A stretch of 64,000 nt of DNA, from NCBI GenBank assembly GCA_963788505.1, contig CAWBGY010000005.1, forward strand, positions 1,488,001 to 1,552,000. The letters are read 5' to 3'. Positions 1-9,129 of this stretch are shown here, one piece after another. The position numbers and the translations under genes were made by a program. Source of the stretch: JAIQFF01 sp963788505 (GTDB lineage: Bacteria; Acidobacteriota; Terriglobia; Terriglobales; Acidobacteriaceae). Below the pieces are notes generated by a model. The model was not told the DNA's origin, ran no database searches, and worked only from the letters and a program-made list of their open reading frames with translations. The first letter of the stretch is position 1, and each line of letters opens with the position of its first letter.

Positions 1-1760
1 CATGGAATCGCGGGCAAATCGGAATCGCTGCGTCCGGTATCGCGAACGTACTGCACTCCGATGGTCACGTTCAGGTTGGGACGGAATTTCCAGCTGTCCC
101 CGACGTACGCTTGCATGCGAGTATCGCTGAATCCGCCGCAGGAAGAGCCGAATCCCGATTTTTCGCTGAAACAATTGAAGCCGTTCCCCAACGTGATGCT
201 GTCCACCGGATAGTTCAGGGGATTGGCGGCGCCACCCGCAAAAGGCCCAGCGGCAGCGAACACGCTGGAAGCCGCGCCCGTGTCCGAACCGACCTGCGGA
301 GCCAATCCAAAGAGATCGGCGGAAATCAGGTTGTCAATCTGGTTCACCGCCACACCAAAGCGGAAGGTATGGCTGCCCCAGGTCCTGGTGCCGTCGTAGC
401 GGGCCTGTTTGTTGTCCTGCATGGTCCGCTGCGGCGCTTGCGGGTTGGACCCGCTGGCGAATCCGGAGCCGCCGGTGAAATTCAGACTGATGCCGGGTGC
501 GGGATCAAAAATGCCAGTCCCTCCCACTGCATCCACGATGTGGTTGGAGTAGCGGTCATAGGCGAAGCGCACGCTGTGGAGATACGAACCGCGCGTAAAG
601 TCGAAGCCGAGTGCGTTGACGTAGGTGTTGCCGCTGCTCTTGAGCGCCTGGAAGTTGTTCCCGCCGAAAGCATTGACGTCGCTACCGTCGTCGTAGCTAA
701 AGCGGTAGAACAGTTGCGATCGGGGAGAAAATTTGTAATCCAGACGCGCCCCGATTTCGGCTTCGTGAAAAGGAGCGCGATAGCTTCCGCTGAGAACGTC
801 GAAAGGCGCATTGAAAACCACCGGAGCGTCGAGGTCCTGCTTGAAATATTCTCCCGACAAAAAGTAGAAGAGTTTGTCTTTCTTCCAGGCGCCGCCGATA
901 TTTCCGCCGAAGACCTCGCGCGAGTAGGAATCGTCCTGACCTCCGGGAAAGTCAACGCCCCCGGCGGCTTTGTCGCGAAAGTTGCCAAAGAGCTGGCCGT
1001 GAAGCTCATCGGTGGCCGATTTTGTCACTACGTTTACCACACCTGCGGAAGCCAGCCCGGAGGAGAGCGGAAGGAGCGATTGCCCGACTCTGACCTCCTG
1101 GATGGCGCTGACCGGCAGATTCATCGTGGTGGCGCCCACGGCTTCGTCCGTGATGTCTAAACCATCCACCTGCATCCGCGTGGTGCGGCCATTGCGGCCC
1201 ACCACGGAGGTGGCCGTAAGTCCCATCTTGGAGGGCGCCAGCACCTGACCGTCGAGCACCTGTACCCCGGGCTCAAGACGGGTCAGATCCAAAAACCCGC
1301 GATCGGTCGGGATCTGCTCCAGTTGGTCATGATCGACGACGCCGCGTATTTCCGGGGATTCTGTGTCCACCAGTTTGGCCGAAGGTGCGACCACCCGCTG
1401 CAACCTGACGTCGCCGGTCGCAGTCCCTTCCGCCTGGATTCTGATCAGCAGGTCGGCGGGCTGATATCCCTTCGCCTCCACGTGCAAAACATATTGTCCG
1501 GGAGGCAAGTCGCGGACCGCGTACGTGCCCGCGGGACTGGTTGTGGTGTGGGCGGATTGTCCCGTTACTTTGTCGGTGATGGTAAGGTCAGCTCCGCTCA
1601 CCGAAGCGCCCCGGGGTCCGGTCACCGTCCCGGAGACATTGCCGGTGGAAGAATCCTGGGCGCGGGCCAGCGATGAAATAACCAGAAGGACCGCGAACGT
1701 CCCCACCCACAGACTCGACTGCCTGAAGACGGTACGGGCAAAACCAGTATTGCTCGACAT
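1..1760 (-). CDS. TonB-dependent receptor with carboxypeptidase-like N-terminal domain (3' end cut by window)
   Basis: This is the N-terminal ~586 residues of a large outer-membrane receptor. The start ATG at 1758-1760 opens a signal peptide (hydrophobic AVLLVISSLARA, cleavage near residue 36). A carboxypeptidase-regulatory-like beta-sandwich follows at about 40-120 (GNVSGTVTGPRGASVSGADL). A plug-like segment (VVGRNGRTTRMQVDGLDITD, then VVNVVTKSATDELHG) and repeated aromatic beta strands come next. The architecture is typical of the acidobacterial SusC/OmpA-like TonB family that imports polymers or glycans; the substrate cannot be told. The frame stays open to position 1, so the barrel C-terminus lies outside. 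A purine-rich GGAAGG sits unusually far (about 13 nt) before the start. Confidence 0.85.
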   Translation of the reverse strand, partial: MSSNTGFARTVFRQSSLWVGTFAVLLVISSLARAQDSSTGNVSGTVTGPRGASVSGADLTITDKVTGQSAHTTTSPAGTYAVRDLPPGQYVLHVEAKGYQPADLLIRIQAEGTATGDVRLQRVVAPSAKLVDTESPEIRGVVDHDQLEQIPTDRGFLDLTRLEPGVQVLDGQVLAPSKMGLTATSVVGRNGRTTRMQVDGLDITDEAVGATTMNLPVSAIQEVRVGQSLLPLSSGLASAGVVNVVTKSATDELHGQLFGNFRDKAAGGVDFPGGQDDSYSREVFGGNIGGAWKKDKLFYFLSGEYFKQDLDAPVVFNAPFDVLSGSYRAPFHEAEIGARLDYKFSPRSQLFYRFSYDDGSDVNAFGGNNFQALKSSGNTYVNALGFDFTRGSYLHSVRFAYDRYSNHIVDAVGGTGIFDPAPGISLNFTGGSGFASGSNPQAPQRTMQDNKQARYDGTRTWGSHTFRFGVAVNQIDNLISADLFGLAPQVGSDTGAASSVFAAAGPFAGGAANPLNYPVDSITLGNGFNCFSEKSGFGSSCGGFSDTRMQAYVGDSWKFRPNLNVTIGVQYVRDTGRSDSDLPAIP

Positions 1761-1867
1761 TCGTCTCGCTTACCTTCCTTACAAAGATTCGTACTGGCGC
1801 ACGCCAACGCCTCAAAGACGGCCATCAGGCCACTGCCCAGTTTTAAGGAAGGCAGAAGACGGGCATA

Positions 1868-1882
1868 GCATGCCAGGCATGC
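1868..1882. promoter_or_regulatory. short inverted repeat GCATGCC-A-GGCATGC
   Basis: Perfect 7-bp arms around a central A lie about 108 bp upstream of the TonB receptor start. It may be an operator or a small hairpin in the leader. No T-tract follows, so it does not look like a terminator. Confidence 0.35.
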
Positions 1883-1966
1883 AGAACATATCGGATCAAC
1901 AATCCTATAAGACTTTCACAACGGAATTTGTCCCGTCAACCGCTTGCGGCCCAGATTGATGGTGCC

Positions 1967-1988
1967 GTGTCAGTTGGCCAACTGACAC
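1967..1988. promoter_or_regulatory. perfect 22-bp palindrome, probable operator
   Basis: The core TGTCAGTTGGCCAACTGACA plus one further matching base on each side gives 11-bp arms with no spacer. It lies in the 317-bp region between the divergent TonB receptor (start 1760) and the small gene at 2078. This is the classic shape of a binding site for a dimeric repressor. The regulator is not encoded next to it. Confidence 0.55.
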
Positions 1989-2009
1989 ACGGCCCGAGAA
2001 TTGTCGCTC

Positions 2010-2039
2010 TTGTTCCAATCGGAGAGAGTCTAGTACACT
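2010..2039 (+). promoter_or_regulatory. candidate sigma-70 promoter for the 2078 gene
   Basis: TTGTTC (2010-2015) and TACACT (2034-2039) are 18 bp apart and end about 38 bp before the TTG start. The pair lies just downstream of the 22-bp palindrome, so a bound repressor could block it. Recognised by eye only. Confidence 0.3.
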
Positions 2040-2077
2040 GTCGCGGGATTCTAAACCCTCTCCAAGAACGGAACCCG

Positions 2078-2353
2078 TTGAGCGACGAAACATCAAAGCA
2101 CGGGTCTGAGCCCGAAAAGCCATCAGTTACCCTCCCGGGAACCGTTGAAAAAATCATACCCTCGATGCATCCCAGCCTGCCCGAGAAGGCGCAAATCGAC
2201 ATCGAGGGCGCGGATGATCTGTATCGCGAGATTCGCGTCGAGAACACTTTACAGGACAAGGCCGGCAAGCAAGTTGCCTTGAAACCCGGGGCTCACGTTG
2301 ACGTTACAATCGAAGCGGACGTAAAAGAAACCACGCCGAAGAAATCCGCCTAG
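2078..2353 (+). CDS. conserved small acidic protein of unknown function
   Basis: The product is about 91 residues, soluble, with no signal peptide or membrane segment. A compact middle part (VTLPGTVEKIIPSMHPSLPE, then a beta-rich IEGADDLYREIRVENTL) is followed by LKPGAHVDVTIEADVKE and a Lys-rich end. The TTG at 2078 is preferred because the charged N-terminus follows it. A longer in-frame TTG start at 1928 would run translation through the 22-bp palindrome and is unlikely. I do not recognise a named family, although the layout resembles short acidobacterial conserved hypotheticals. It diverges from the TonB receptor and may share its operator. Confidence 0.6.
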   Translation: MSDETSKHGSEPEKPSVTLPGTVEKIIPSMHPSLPEKAQIDIEGADDLYREIRVENTLQDKAGKQVALKPGAHVDVTIEADVKETTPKKSA

Positions 2354-2442
2354 CCGGCTCCCCCAATTGAGACAGCGTTTGCTCCGTCGACGGCTACCCG
2401 CTCGTCCTACCCACCTCCGGGGCCGCTAAAGGAAACTGGACT

Positions 2443-3351
2443 TCAATGCGACTTGGACGTGTAGTATCCCGTCCGGTGGCGCACCTTGAACCCGGAATCT
2501 GCCGGCAGTCCTCCGACCGTTACCTGGATGCGGCGGAAATCTGAATCAGAAAGCCGCTGTGAAGGATAGTACGCCAGCAGGTATTGGGTGCGCAGTTCGT
2601 CGCTGATCTGGTGAAACGCGTCTTCCAGTTGCGGCAATGACGATGCGTAAAAATACTTGCCGCCAGTGTCGGACGAAAGCTGGATCAAGGCATGCTCACC
2701 GCCGGTATCGCGTCCCGCACTGGCCTCGATCGGCACCACGATGATGCTGTAGAGAATAGCTTCGGCGGTCTCGGCGGCCCGCACCGCTTCCTGGTAATCC
2801 ACTGTGCTCATGGTATCGCCGCCATCGGTGATGACCACCATCACCTTGCGTCCCACCCTCGGTTCCAGCGCCTGCGAACCCAGAAACAGAGCATCGTAGA
2901 GGGCAGTGGCCGAGCCCAGGCGAATCCGGTCGATGCCGCGGTCGATGATTCTGAGATCTGACGTGAAAGGCGTCACTTCGCTCACGGTTTCGCTGAACTG
3001 GTAGAGCGACAGGGCGTCCACCGGGCGCAGGATGGCATGCGCGAAGCGGCGGGCCGAGGCCAGTTCGAGGGGAAGGTCCTTGCGTGTGCTCAGGCTGGTA
3101 TCAATCGCCAGAACGATGGAGAGCGGCACGGCCGATTCCTTGTCGAAGACAGCGATCTTCTGTTCCTGGCCGTCTTCCCGCAGATGGAAGTTGTCTTTCT
3201 TCAGAGAGGCGATGGGCGCTCCATGCTCGTCGGTTACGGTGACAAACACGTTCACCAGTTTTACGTCGACCTTGAAAGTGGTATCCGGCCCCTGGGCAAC
3301 GGAGACAAGGCACAGAGCCAGCAGAAGACCTGCGGTTGCAACCTTTTTCAT
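2443..3351 (-). CDS. secreted VWFA-domain protein, acidobacterial type
   Basis: About 302 residues. A signal peptide (MKKVATAGLLLALCLVSVAQ) leads into an N-terminal beta region (VDVKLVNVFVTVTDEHGAPI). A von Willebrand A domain follows with an intact MIDAS: DTSLS, a Thr in the SATALYD segment, and ITDGGDT. The family matches the VWFA-related acidobacterial domain, thought to mediate extracellular or periplasmic metal-dependent adhesion. I chose the ATG at 3349-3351 because it begins the signal peptide. The frame is open back to 3489, where an ATG overlaps the moaD-moaE stop, so a longer coupled product is possible but would bury the signal peptide. Confidence 0.8.
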   Translation of the reverse strand: MKKVATAGLLLALCLVSVAQGPDTTFKVDVKLVNVFVTVTDEHGAPIASLKKDNFHLREDGQEQKIAVFDKESAVPLSIVLAIDTSLSTRKDLPLELASARRFAHAILRPVDALSLYQFSETVSEVTPFTSDLRIIDRGIDRIRLGSATALYDALFLGSQALEPRVGRKVMVVITDGGDTMSTVDYQEAVRAAETAEAILYSIIVVPIEASAGRDTGGEHALIQLSSDTGGKYFYASSLPQLEDAFHQISDELRTQYLLAYYPSQRLSDSDFRRIQVTVGGLPADSGFKVRHRTGYYTSKSH

Positions 3352-3485
3352 CTGGGAGGTTACGGCACTTCTCTGCCTTCCCCTGGCGCCGCTGCCTGGC
3401 ATCTCTGCGACACCAAGCCTCTTTTTCAGCCAGCCGAATGGAAATCGCCAATCGAAAGCGCGGAGAATGCAGCAAAAGCGGCTGC

Positions 3486-4250
3486 TCACTTGGATGCACG
3501 CCTCGCGGAATGGGTGCCTCGGGCGCCTGCAATCTCATCCGGAAAAGGCTCACCGTCGGCCCAGACTGCGCCATCTTCGAAGTGTTCTTTCTTCCAGATG
3601 GGCACGGTACGTTTGAGGGTATCGATCAGCCAGCGGCAGGCATCGAAGGCCGCTGCCCGGTGGGCCGACACCACCACGATCAGCACGCTGGTGTCACCGA
3701 TTTCCAGCCGTCCCAGGCGATGGACAATGGCGACATCGCGAATCTTGAACTCCGCCAGCGCACGCCCGGCCAACTCCTCCATCTGCTTGAGCGCCATCTC
3801 CTCATAGGCTTCGTAATCCAGGTAGAGGGTGCGGCGGCCGCGCGTGTGGTTGCGAACAATGCCTTCGAAGACGGCTGCGGCTCCGTCCTCTGGCCGCTTG
3901 ATGGCTTGTAAAACCGGAGCGGTTTGGATCGCCTCGCGGACGATCGCTGCGTGCGGGCTGCGTTTTCCGGCCGGCGATCCATCATCAGCCGATCCATCAT
4001 CGGACGATCCACCGCTCACCGGCGGCAGGAGCGCGACTTCATCTCCCGCTCTTAGCCTCGTGGCCGGGCCCGCGTATTCCTGATTCACGGACATGGCCAG
4101 CGACGATGCCGAATCTTTCAGCCGGGGCATGGATTGCTCATAGTGACTGAGCACGTCGCCCAGCGTGGCGTCTTCAGGCAGGTTGAGAGAATCACTCGGC
4201 TTTCCCGCCAAGTCCTTCAGGATGCCGAAGAATAGGACGCGGATTTGCAT
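3486..4250 (-). CDS. MoaD-MoaE fusion, molybdopterin synthase
   Basis: One polypeptide of 254 residues carries both subunits of molybdopterin synthase, which adds two sulfurs to precursor Z (cPMP) to make molybdopterin. Residues 1-81 are MoaD-like, a ubiquitin fold ending in LPPVSGG. An acidic Ser/Asp-rich linker spans about 82-97. MoaE follows, with VRNHTRGRRTLYLDYEAYEE and the C-terminal KKEHFEDGAVWADGEPFP segment. In separate MoaD proteins the terminal Gly-Gly is thiocarboxylated; here it is internal at 80-81, so cleavage or an alternative mechanism is implied. No other molybdenum-cofactor gene is adjacent. Confidence 0.88.
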   Translation of the reverse strand: MQIRVLFFGILKDLAGKPSDSLNLPEDATLGDVLSHYEQSMPRLKDSASSLAMSVNQEYAGPATRLRAGDEVALLPPVSGGSSDDGSADDGSPAGKRSPHAAIVREAIQTAPVLQAIKRPEDGAAAVFEGIVRNHTRGRRTLYLDYEAYEEMALKQMEELAGRALAEFKIRDVAIVHRLGRLEIGDTSVLIVVVSAHRAAAFDACRWLIDTLKRTVPIWKKEHFEDGAVWADGEPFPDEIAGARGTHSARRASK

Positions 4251-4335
4251 AGGAAACCAGTTCCCGGTTGCAAGTTGCCGGTTCCCAGTAGTCTATCGCG
4301 GAGGCCGTGTCTTGGTGGGGTTGAAACCTAAATAG

Positions 4336-4370
4336 GAATTGCCAGTCCCCGGTTTGGAAACTGGCAATTC
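4336..4370 (-). terminator. hairpin terminator after the FecR-domain gene
   Basis: Perfect 11-bp arms (GAATTGCCAGT / ACTGGCAATTC) with a 13-nt loop lie 18 bp beyond the stop of the 4388 gene. On the minus strand the run after the stem is only moderately T-rich (CTATTTAGG). The arms share their core with the hairpin after lon. Confidence 0.5.
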
Positions 4371-4387
4371 GGAGGGCTGCGGACGAA

Positions 4388-6298
4388 TCACTTCTGCGGT
4401 TTCGACCCGTTTTCTGGCTTCCGTTGCGGCTGACGCTGTTCCTTCGGGTGCACCTGCGGTGCATGATTCTGAGCAGGTGCGGCCTGTGGACGCTGTTGCT
4501 GCCAGTTGCGGAACTTATTTTCGACTTCCTGGGCCTGGGCTGCGTTTCTCTGCTGCACCGGCGGTGCGGGCTTGGCCTGGGGATGTGACCAGCCTTGCGC
4601 GTCGCCCTGCGAAGGACGCGGGGCGGTGGGCCCCTCCGGACGCACCGGTTCTGCCACCCGCGGGGCTACCATTGGCCGCTGTGGACGGGCCTCGGGGCGT
4701 GGCACTTCAGGCTGCGAAGCTCGCTCCGCCTCGGGCACACTCACAGGCTGCTGCGGACGGGCCACCGGGCGCTCATTGCCTTGAGGGTTGCTCAGTGGCT
4801 GAGGCCGTGCGCTAGGCTGCTCCGTACGTATGTTCGCCGCCTGCCGCTGTTCGAAAGACTGCTTAGGTGGGGCCGGCCTCTGGGTCGCAACCACCCGTCG
4901 GTTCACGATCGCCTGCGGCGGCTTGAACCTTGCAGGGGCGCCCGCGCCCAGCACGCTGTTCCTGACCGGCTGCATTTGAATGCCGTGCTCGACCGGCGCA
5001 TCCGCCATTTGCCGCGCATCGAAATGTCCCAGATTCCGCGCTACCGGACGCGCGTTCACGAATGTGTCCCGCGCAACCAGAGTCACGCCGTTATTCACCC
5101 GCTGGTTGACGTAGCTGATTCTCGTGACATTGCGTTCATTCGAGTTGTACACGTTGTAAACGTTGGCCACCCTGGTGACGCTCACCACCGTGTTGGTCAC
5201 GTTTATGCGGTCCACGTAAGCGCGGCTGCCCCGGTAATACGGCATGTATACTTCGCCCGGAGCCAGCGGGAACCAGCCCACGCCCGGGCCTCCGCCGATT
5301 GAGATTCCGACTCCGCCCACAAAAGCAACCAGGGCGGGCGCATACACCGGCCTGACGGCAACCGGCCCGGGCACCCAGCACCAGCGATTTTCAGCGTAGG
5401 CCCAGCGTCCGTAGTGGAAGGGTGCGAAGCCCCAAGGTTCGTTGTCTACCCACGTCCAGCCCCAGGGGCTGATGTACGCCCAATGGCCTTCGCGGTACGG
5501 CGCCCAATCCGAGGCCACGCCCGACGGCACCCAAACCGTTCCATAGCCCGCGACATACTGCCAGTGGCCGTAATCATCCAGGTCCTCGTAGCCGGTCATC
5601 TCCGGTGAAACGTAGTTGGCGGATTCCGCGCCATCTTCACGATGGTCGCGCTGGAACGCCCAGTTGTCGAAATCATCCGCGCCCGGCAGTTGTGCGATGT
5701 CGTAGTTCAGCTGGTCGGTACCGGAGAAATGCGCCGACTGGCCGGCTACGACGGTGTATGAATATCCGCCGCCGGTGACTTCGCCGCGGCCGCTCCAGAC
5801 GCTCACGCTGGTCACATTTCCGGCGCTGTCGACGTCGATCCGGTATTCGCCGGTGCGTTGCAGACTGAACGCCAGATTGGGAGTGTCCACTTCGACCAGA
5901 TCGCCGTCATCGAGATGGCGCACCCGCAACATGATGGTGCCCTCCGACAAGCGGAGCTGCAGGGTGCTGTCATCGAGATTGAGCAGCGTCATGCTGGTTT
6001 CCGGCGCCAGTCGTATCGCGGTCGAACCCACGTGCAGCTCGGCACGCGCACCCTGGTCGGTCCAAAGATTGTCGCCGGTGGTCAGCGGCCGGTTGGGGAC
6101 GGCATCCACCCAGTCGCCCTCGCCGCCCGGCTGAAAACTAACCGACCCCTGCACATAGTTCATTCGCGCCACCCGGCTGGGCGGGTCCTGATCATCTTGA
6201 TCTTGCGCCACCGAAGTTATGGGGCTTTGCAGCATCAGCAATACGCCCACCAGGACAACTCCGACGAACCACCCGCGGTATGTCTTCCTCTTCGGCAT
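4388..6298 (-). CDS. FecR-domain secreted protein with YXH/W-rich region and Pro/Gln-rich tail
   Basis: About 636 residues. A signal peptide/TM segment (WFVGVVLVGVLLMLQS) is followed by a FecR-like beta domain (about 45-210: VQGSVSFQPGGEGDWVDAV, MTLLNLDDSTLQLRLSEGTI). A Trp/Tyr/Gly-rich module (about 240-350: GHWQYVAGYGTVWVPSG, YGRWAYAENRWCWVPGP) resembles the DUF6600-type region. The C-terminal 170 residues are Pro/Gln/Arg/Ala-rich low complexity. The start at 6296-6298 has GAGGAACAAT just upstream, which decides against the longer frame from 6349. It is probably an envelope or surface structural protein. No FecI/FecA partner is adjacent, so it is unlikely to be an iron-signalling anti-sigma factor. 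Confidence 0.75.
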   Translation of the reverse strand: MPKRKTYRGWFVGVVLVGVLLMLQSPITSVAQDQDDQDPPSRVARMNYVQGSVSFQPGGEGDWVDAVPNRPLTTGDNLWTDQGARAELHVGSTAIRLAPETSMTLLNLDDSTLQLRLSEGTIMLRVRHLDDGDLVEVDTPNLAFSLQRTGEYRIDVDSAGNVTSVSVWSGRGEVTGGGYSYTVVAGQSAHFSGTDQLNYDIAQLPGADDFDNWAFQRDHREDGAESANYVSPEMTGYEDLDDYGHWQYVAGYGTVWVPSGVASDWAPYREGHWAYISPWGWTWVDNEPWGFAPFHYGRWAYAENRWCWVPGPVAVRPVYAPALVAFVGGVGISIGGGPGVGWFPLAPGEVYMPYYRGSRAYVDRINVTNTVVSVTRVANVYNVYNSNERNVTRISYVNQRVNNGVTLVARDTFVNARPVARNLGHFDARQMADAPVEHGIQMQPVRNSVLGAGAPARFKPPQAIVNRRVVATQRPAPPKQSFEQRQAANIRTEQPSARPQPLSNPQGNERPVARPQQPVSVPEAERASQPEVPRPEARPQRPMVAPRVAEPVRPEGPTAPRPSQGDAQGWSHPQAKPAPPVQQRNAAQAQEVENKFRNWQQQRPQAAPAQNHAPQVHPKEQRQPQRKPENGSKPQK

Positions 6299-6421
6299 AT
6301 TGTTCCTCGCTGCGGCCGGAACGGCACCGCTTTCATAAGGATTAAACACCCCGCAATGGGATTAGTTCTATACCTCCGAACCTGTACTATCGTGCTGAGA
6401 AGCAAGCACTTGCGCAGGCAA

Positions 6422-6459
6422 CAAAAATGCCAGTCTCCGGGTAAAACGAAAACTGGCAT
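6422..6459 (-). terminator. intrinsic terminator of lon
   Basis: On the minus strand ATGCCAGT and ACTGGCAT (6452-6459 and 6427-6434) form an 8-bp stem followed directly by TTTTTG. It lies 32 bp past the lon stop, the expected layout for rho-independent termination. Confidence 0.65.
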
Positions 6460-6490
6460 GAACGACCGCAAGATATTGATACTAAAATGG

Positions 6491-8929
6491 TTATGAGGCG
6501 CCCTGAGCGGTGAGCACCTTCTCCCGTTCCTCTTCGTCCTGCTTCTCCTCAGTCTGCGTGGCTGGCAGGGCCAACTCGAGCACCTCGAGAATCCTTTTCA
6601 CATAGTGCACTCGGATGTTCTCCAACTGCTCCGGGGTCAGGTCTTCTTCGAGGTTCGTCCGGTTTTCGGCCGGCAGAATCACATCGTGGACACCTGCGCG
6701 CTTGGCCGCCAGGACTTTCTCCTTCACGCCGCCAATGGGTAGGACGTCTCCGCTCAGAGTGATTTCGCCGGTCATGGCGGTCAACGGACGCACCGGCCGG
6801 CCCGTGAGCAACGAGACCAGCGCCGTCACCATGGTCACACCGGCCGACGGGCCGTCTTTCGGTATCGCACCCGCCGGCACGTGAATATGGATATCGTGTT
6901 CGGCGAAAAAATTCTCCTGGATGCCGAGTATGGCTGCATTGGATCGCACCCAGGTAAGGGCCGCCTGCATGGATTCCTGCATCACCTGGCCGATCTGCCC
7001 GGTCATGGTGAAGCCGCCCTTGCCCTTCATGGTGTTGGCTTCGACAAACAGAACGTCGCCGCCTGAAGGCGTCCAGGCCAGACCCACGACCACGCCCGCG
7101 CGCTTGGTGCGCTCGGCAATTTCACCTTCGCTGCGGACCTTGATTCCGCCCAGAAGTTCCTGGACGACTTCCTTGGTCACCACCAGCTTGTCGGTTTTAC
7201 CTTCGGCCAGACGCCGGGCCTGCTTGCGGCAAATGGTACCGATGTTGCGTTCCAGGTTCCGCACTCCCGCTTCCCGGGTGTAGTGCCGGATGATGTAGCC
7301 AACGCCTTCTTCCGGAAACTCAATCTGCTCCGCGGTCACGCCGTTCTCTTCAATCTGTCTCGGAACCAGGTATTGAAACGCGATGTGAACTTTTTCCTCT
7401 TCCGTGTAACCCTGGAGTTCGATGATCTCCATGCGGTCACGCAACGGCTCCGCGATCGGATCGAGCATGTTCGCCGTGGTGATGAACAGCACTTTCGAAA
7501 GATCGAAGGTCACATCCAGATAATTGTCCCGGAAGGTGGAATTCTGCTCTGGATCCAGGGCTTCGAGCAATGCTGAAGCCGGATCTCCGCGGAAATCGCG
7601 TCCGACTTTATCGATTTCGTCGAGCATGAAGACCGGATCTTTGGTCTCGGCGCGGCGGATGCCCTGGATGATTTGTCCAGGCAACGCGCCGATGTAAGTG
7701 CGCCGGTGGCCGCGAATCTCCGCTTCGTCGTGCACCCCGCCCAGCGAGATGCGAACGAACTTCCTTCCCAGGGCGCGTGCGATGGACTTGCCCAGCGAGG
7801 TCTTGCCTACTCCCGGAGGTCCGACAAAGCAGAGAATGGGTCCTTTCATCCCCGGCTTCAGACGACGCACGGAAAGATAATCCAGGATGCGGTCCTTGAC
7901 CTTCTTCAGGTCATAGTGATCGGTGTCGAGGATTTCCTTGGCCTTCAGGATGTCGACTTCGCCGCCGGAAGTTTTCGCCCAGGGCAATGCCGCCAGCCAC
8001 TCCACATAATTGCGAGTGACGGAATAATCCGCCGCCATCGGCGACATGCGGGCGAGCCGGCCCAATTCCTTCAGGGCCTCTTTCTTGACTTCATCCGGCA
8101 TGCCTGCGTTGTCGATCTTCTGCCGAAGGTCTTCGGTGTCGCGCGCGCCTTCATCCTGCTCACCCAATTCTTTCTGGATGGCCTTCATCTGCTCCCGCAA
8201 GTAGTACTCGCGCTGCGTCTGCTGTACCCGGTCCTGCACTTCGGACTGAATCTTGTTGCGCAGTTGCTGGACTTCGAGCTCTTTCGCCAGATGCTGATTG
8301 ATCTTCTCCAAACGCACCCGGACATCGGTGGTTTCGAGCGTGTCCTGCTTGTCGGCGGTCGAAAGCGAAGGCAACGAGGATGCGATGAAATCCACCAGGC
8401 GTCCCGGTTCGTCAATGTTCATGGCCACAGTCGAAAGCTCATCCGACAAAGTCGGTGAGCCGGCCACAATTTGCTGGAACAGGGTCAGAACGTTCCGCTG
8501 CAGCGCTTCCACCTCGGAACTCTTCGGCGGAATGGCCTCGGGCACGGAATCTACCCGGCCCCGCATGAACGGCGTGAGCTGTGCGAATTCGGTGAGTCGC
8601 ACCCGTTCCAGACCTTCCGCAAAAACGAAGAGGCTCTGGTTGGGCATCTTGACCACTTTGTGGACGACCGCCAGGGTGCCGACCGTATAGAGGTCGCTGG
8701 CTTGCGGGGCATCGACGCGGGCTTCGCGCTGCGCCACCACCACGATGGTCTTGTCTTCACCGAGGGAATTAATGAGTTGGACCGAGCTCTCCCGGCCCAC
8801 AGTCAGGGGTAGCACGGCATGGGGGAAAAGTACCGTATCCCGCACCGGCAGGATCGGCAGAATCCCCGTTTCTTCTTCCTTTGCTGCCTTGGTATTGCGT
8901 TCGGGGCGCGTTTTCTCTTTCTCTGCCAT
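6491..8929 (-). CDS. lon: ATP-dependent protease La (Lon)
   Basis: An 812-residue cytoplasmic serine protease of the AAA+ class that degrades misfolded and regulatory proteins. Order of parts: LonN substrate-binding domain (from ILPILPVRDTVLFPHAVLPL), coiled coil around QREYYLREQMKAIQKELGEQ, AAA+ module with Walker A GPPGVGKT at about 370-377 and Walker B VFMLDEIDKVG, then the protease domain with catalytic Ser at about 695 (KDGPSAG) and Lys at about 738 (GGVKEK). The length is normal for LonA. The start at 8927-8929 (AAGG eight bases upstream) is preferred; the frame is open to 9004 with a basic, non-conserved extension. No heat-shock-type operator was recognised. Confidence 0.95.
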   Translation of the reverse strand: MAEKEKTRPERNTKAAKEEETGILPILPVRDTVLFPHAVLPLTVGRESSVQLINSLGEDKTIVVVAQREARVDAPQASDLYTVGTLAVVHKVVKMPNQSLFVFAEGLERVRLTEFAQLTPFMRGRVDSVPEAIPPKSSEVEALQRNVLTLFQQIVAGSPTLSDELSTVAMNIDEPGRLVDFIASSLPSLSTADKQDTLETTDVRVRLEKINQHLAKELEVQQLRNKIQSEVQDRVQQTQREYYLREQMKAIQKELGEQDEGARDTEDLRQKIDNAGMPDEVKKEALKELGRLARMSPMAADYSVTRNYVEWLAALPWAKTSGGEVDILKAKEILDTDHYDLKKVKDRILDYLSVRRLKPGMKGPILCFVGPPGVGKTSLGKSIARALGRKFVRISLGGVHDEAEIRGHRRTYIGALPGQIIQGIRRAETKDPVFMLDEIDKVGRDFRGDPASALLEALDPEQNSTFRDNYLDVTFDLSKVLFITTANMLDPIAEPLRDRMEIIELQGYTEEEKVHIAFQYLVPRQIEENGVTAEQIEFPEEGVGYIIRHYTREAGVRNLERNIGTICRKQARRLAEGKTDKLVVTKEVVQELLGGIKVRSEGEIAERTKRAGVVVGLAWTPSGGDVLFVEANTMKGKGGFTMTGQIGQVMQESMQAALTWVRSNAAILGIQENFFAEHDIHIHVPAGAIPKDGPSAGVTMVTALVSLLTGRPVRPLTAMTGEITLSGDVLPIGGVKEKVLAAKRAGVHDVILPAENRTNLEEDLTPEQLENIRVHYVKRILEVLELALPATQTEEKQDEEEREKVLTAQGAS

Positions 8930-9100
8930 TTTTTTGACCTTGAGTGTCCTGTGCTCAAGTTTTGATGACATAAAGGCCCGGAAGGATGCAAACCCGCGAG
9001 CCACTTGAAGGTAGCTGAATTCTAAACCCTAACCGAGAGGTTTGTACCCAATCAAAGGTGCTGCGACCGATTGGTGACCATTGAACGCCTGAAACGGGAC

Positions 9101-9123
9101 AGGTGTGGGTCCGACCCACACCT
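9101..9123. terminator. perfect 10-bp inverted repeat after pheA
   Basis: AGGTGTGGGT / ACCCACACCT with a 3-nt loop lies 7 bp past the pheA stop. It has no clear T-tract. The arm sequence (GTGTGGGTC..) recurs at 20290 and 20407, so it may also be a dispersed repeat. Confidence 0.45.
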
Positions 9124-9129
9124 TCACAA

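Noticed and set aside
1928..2077. longer start for the 2078 gene
   Set aside because: It would translate through the palindrome and candidate promoter and starts at a TTG without ribosome-binding site.
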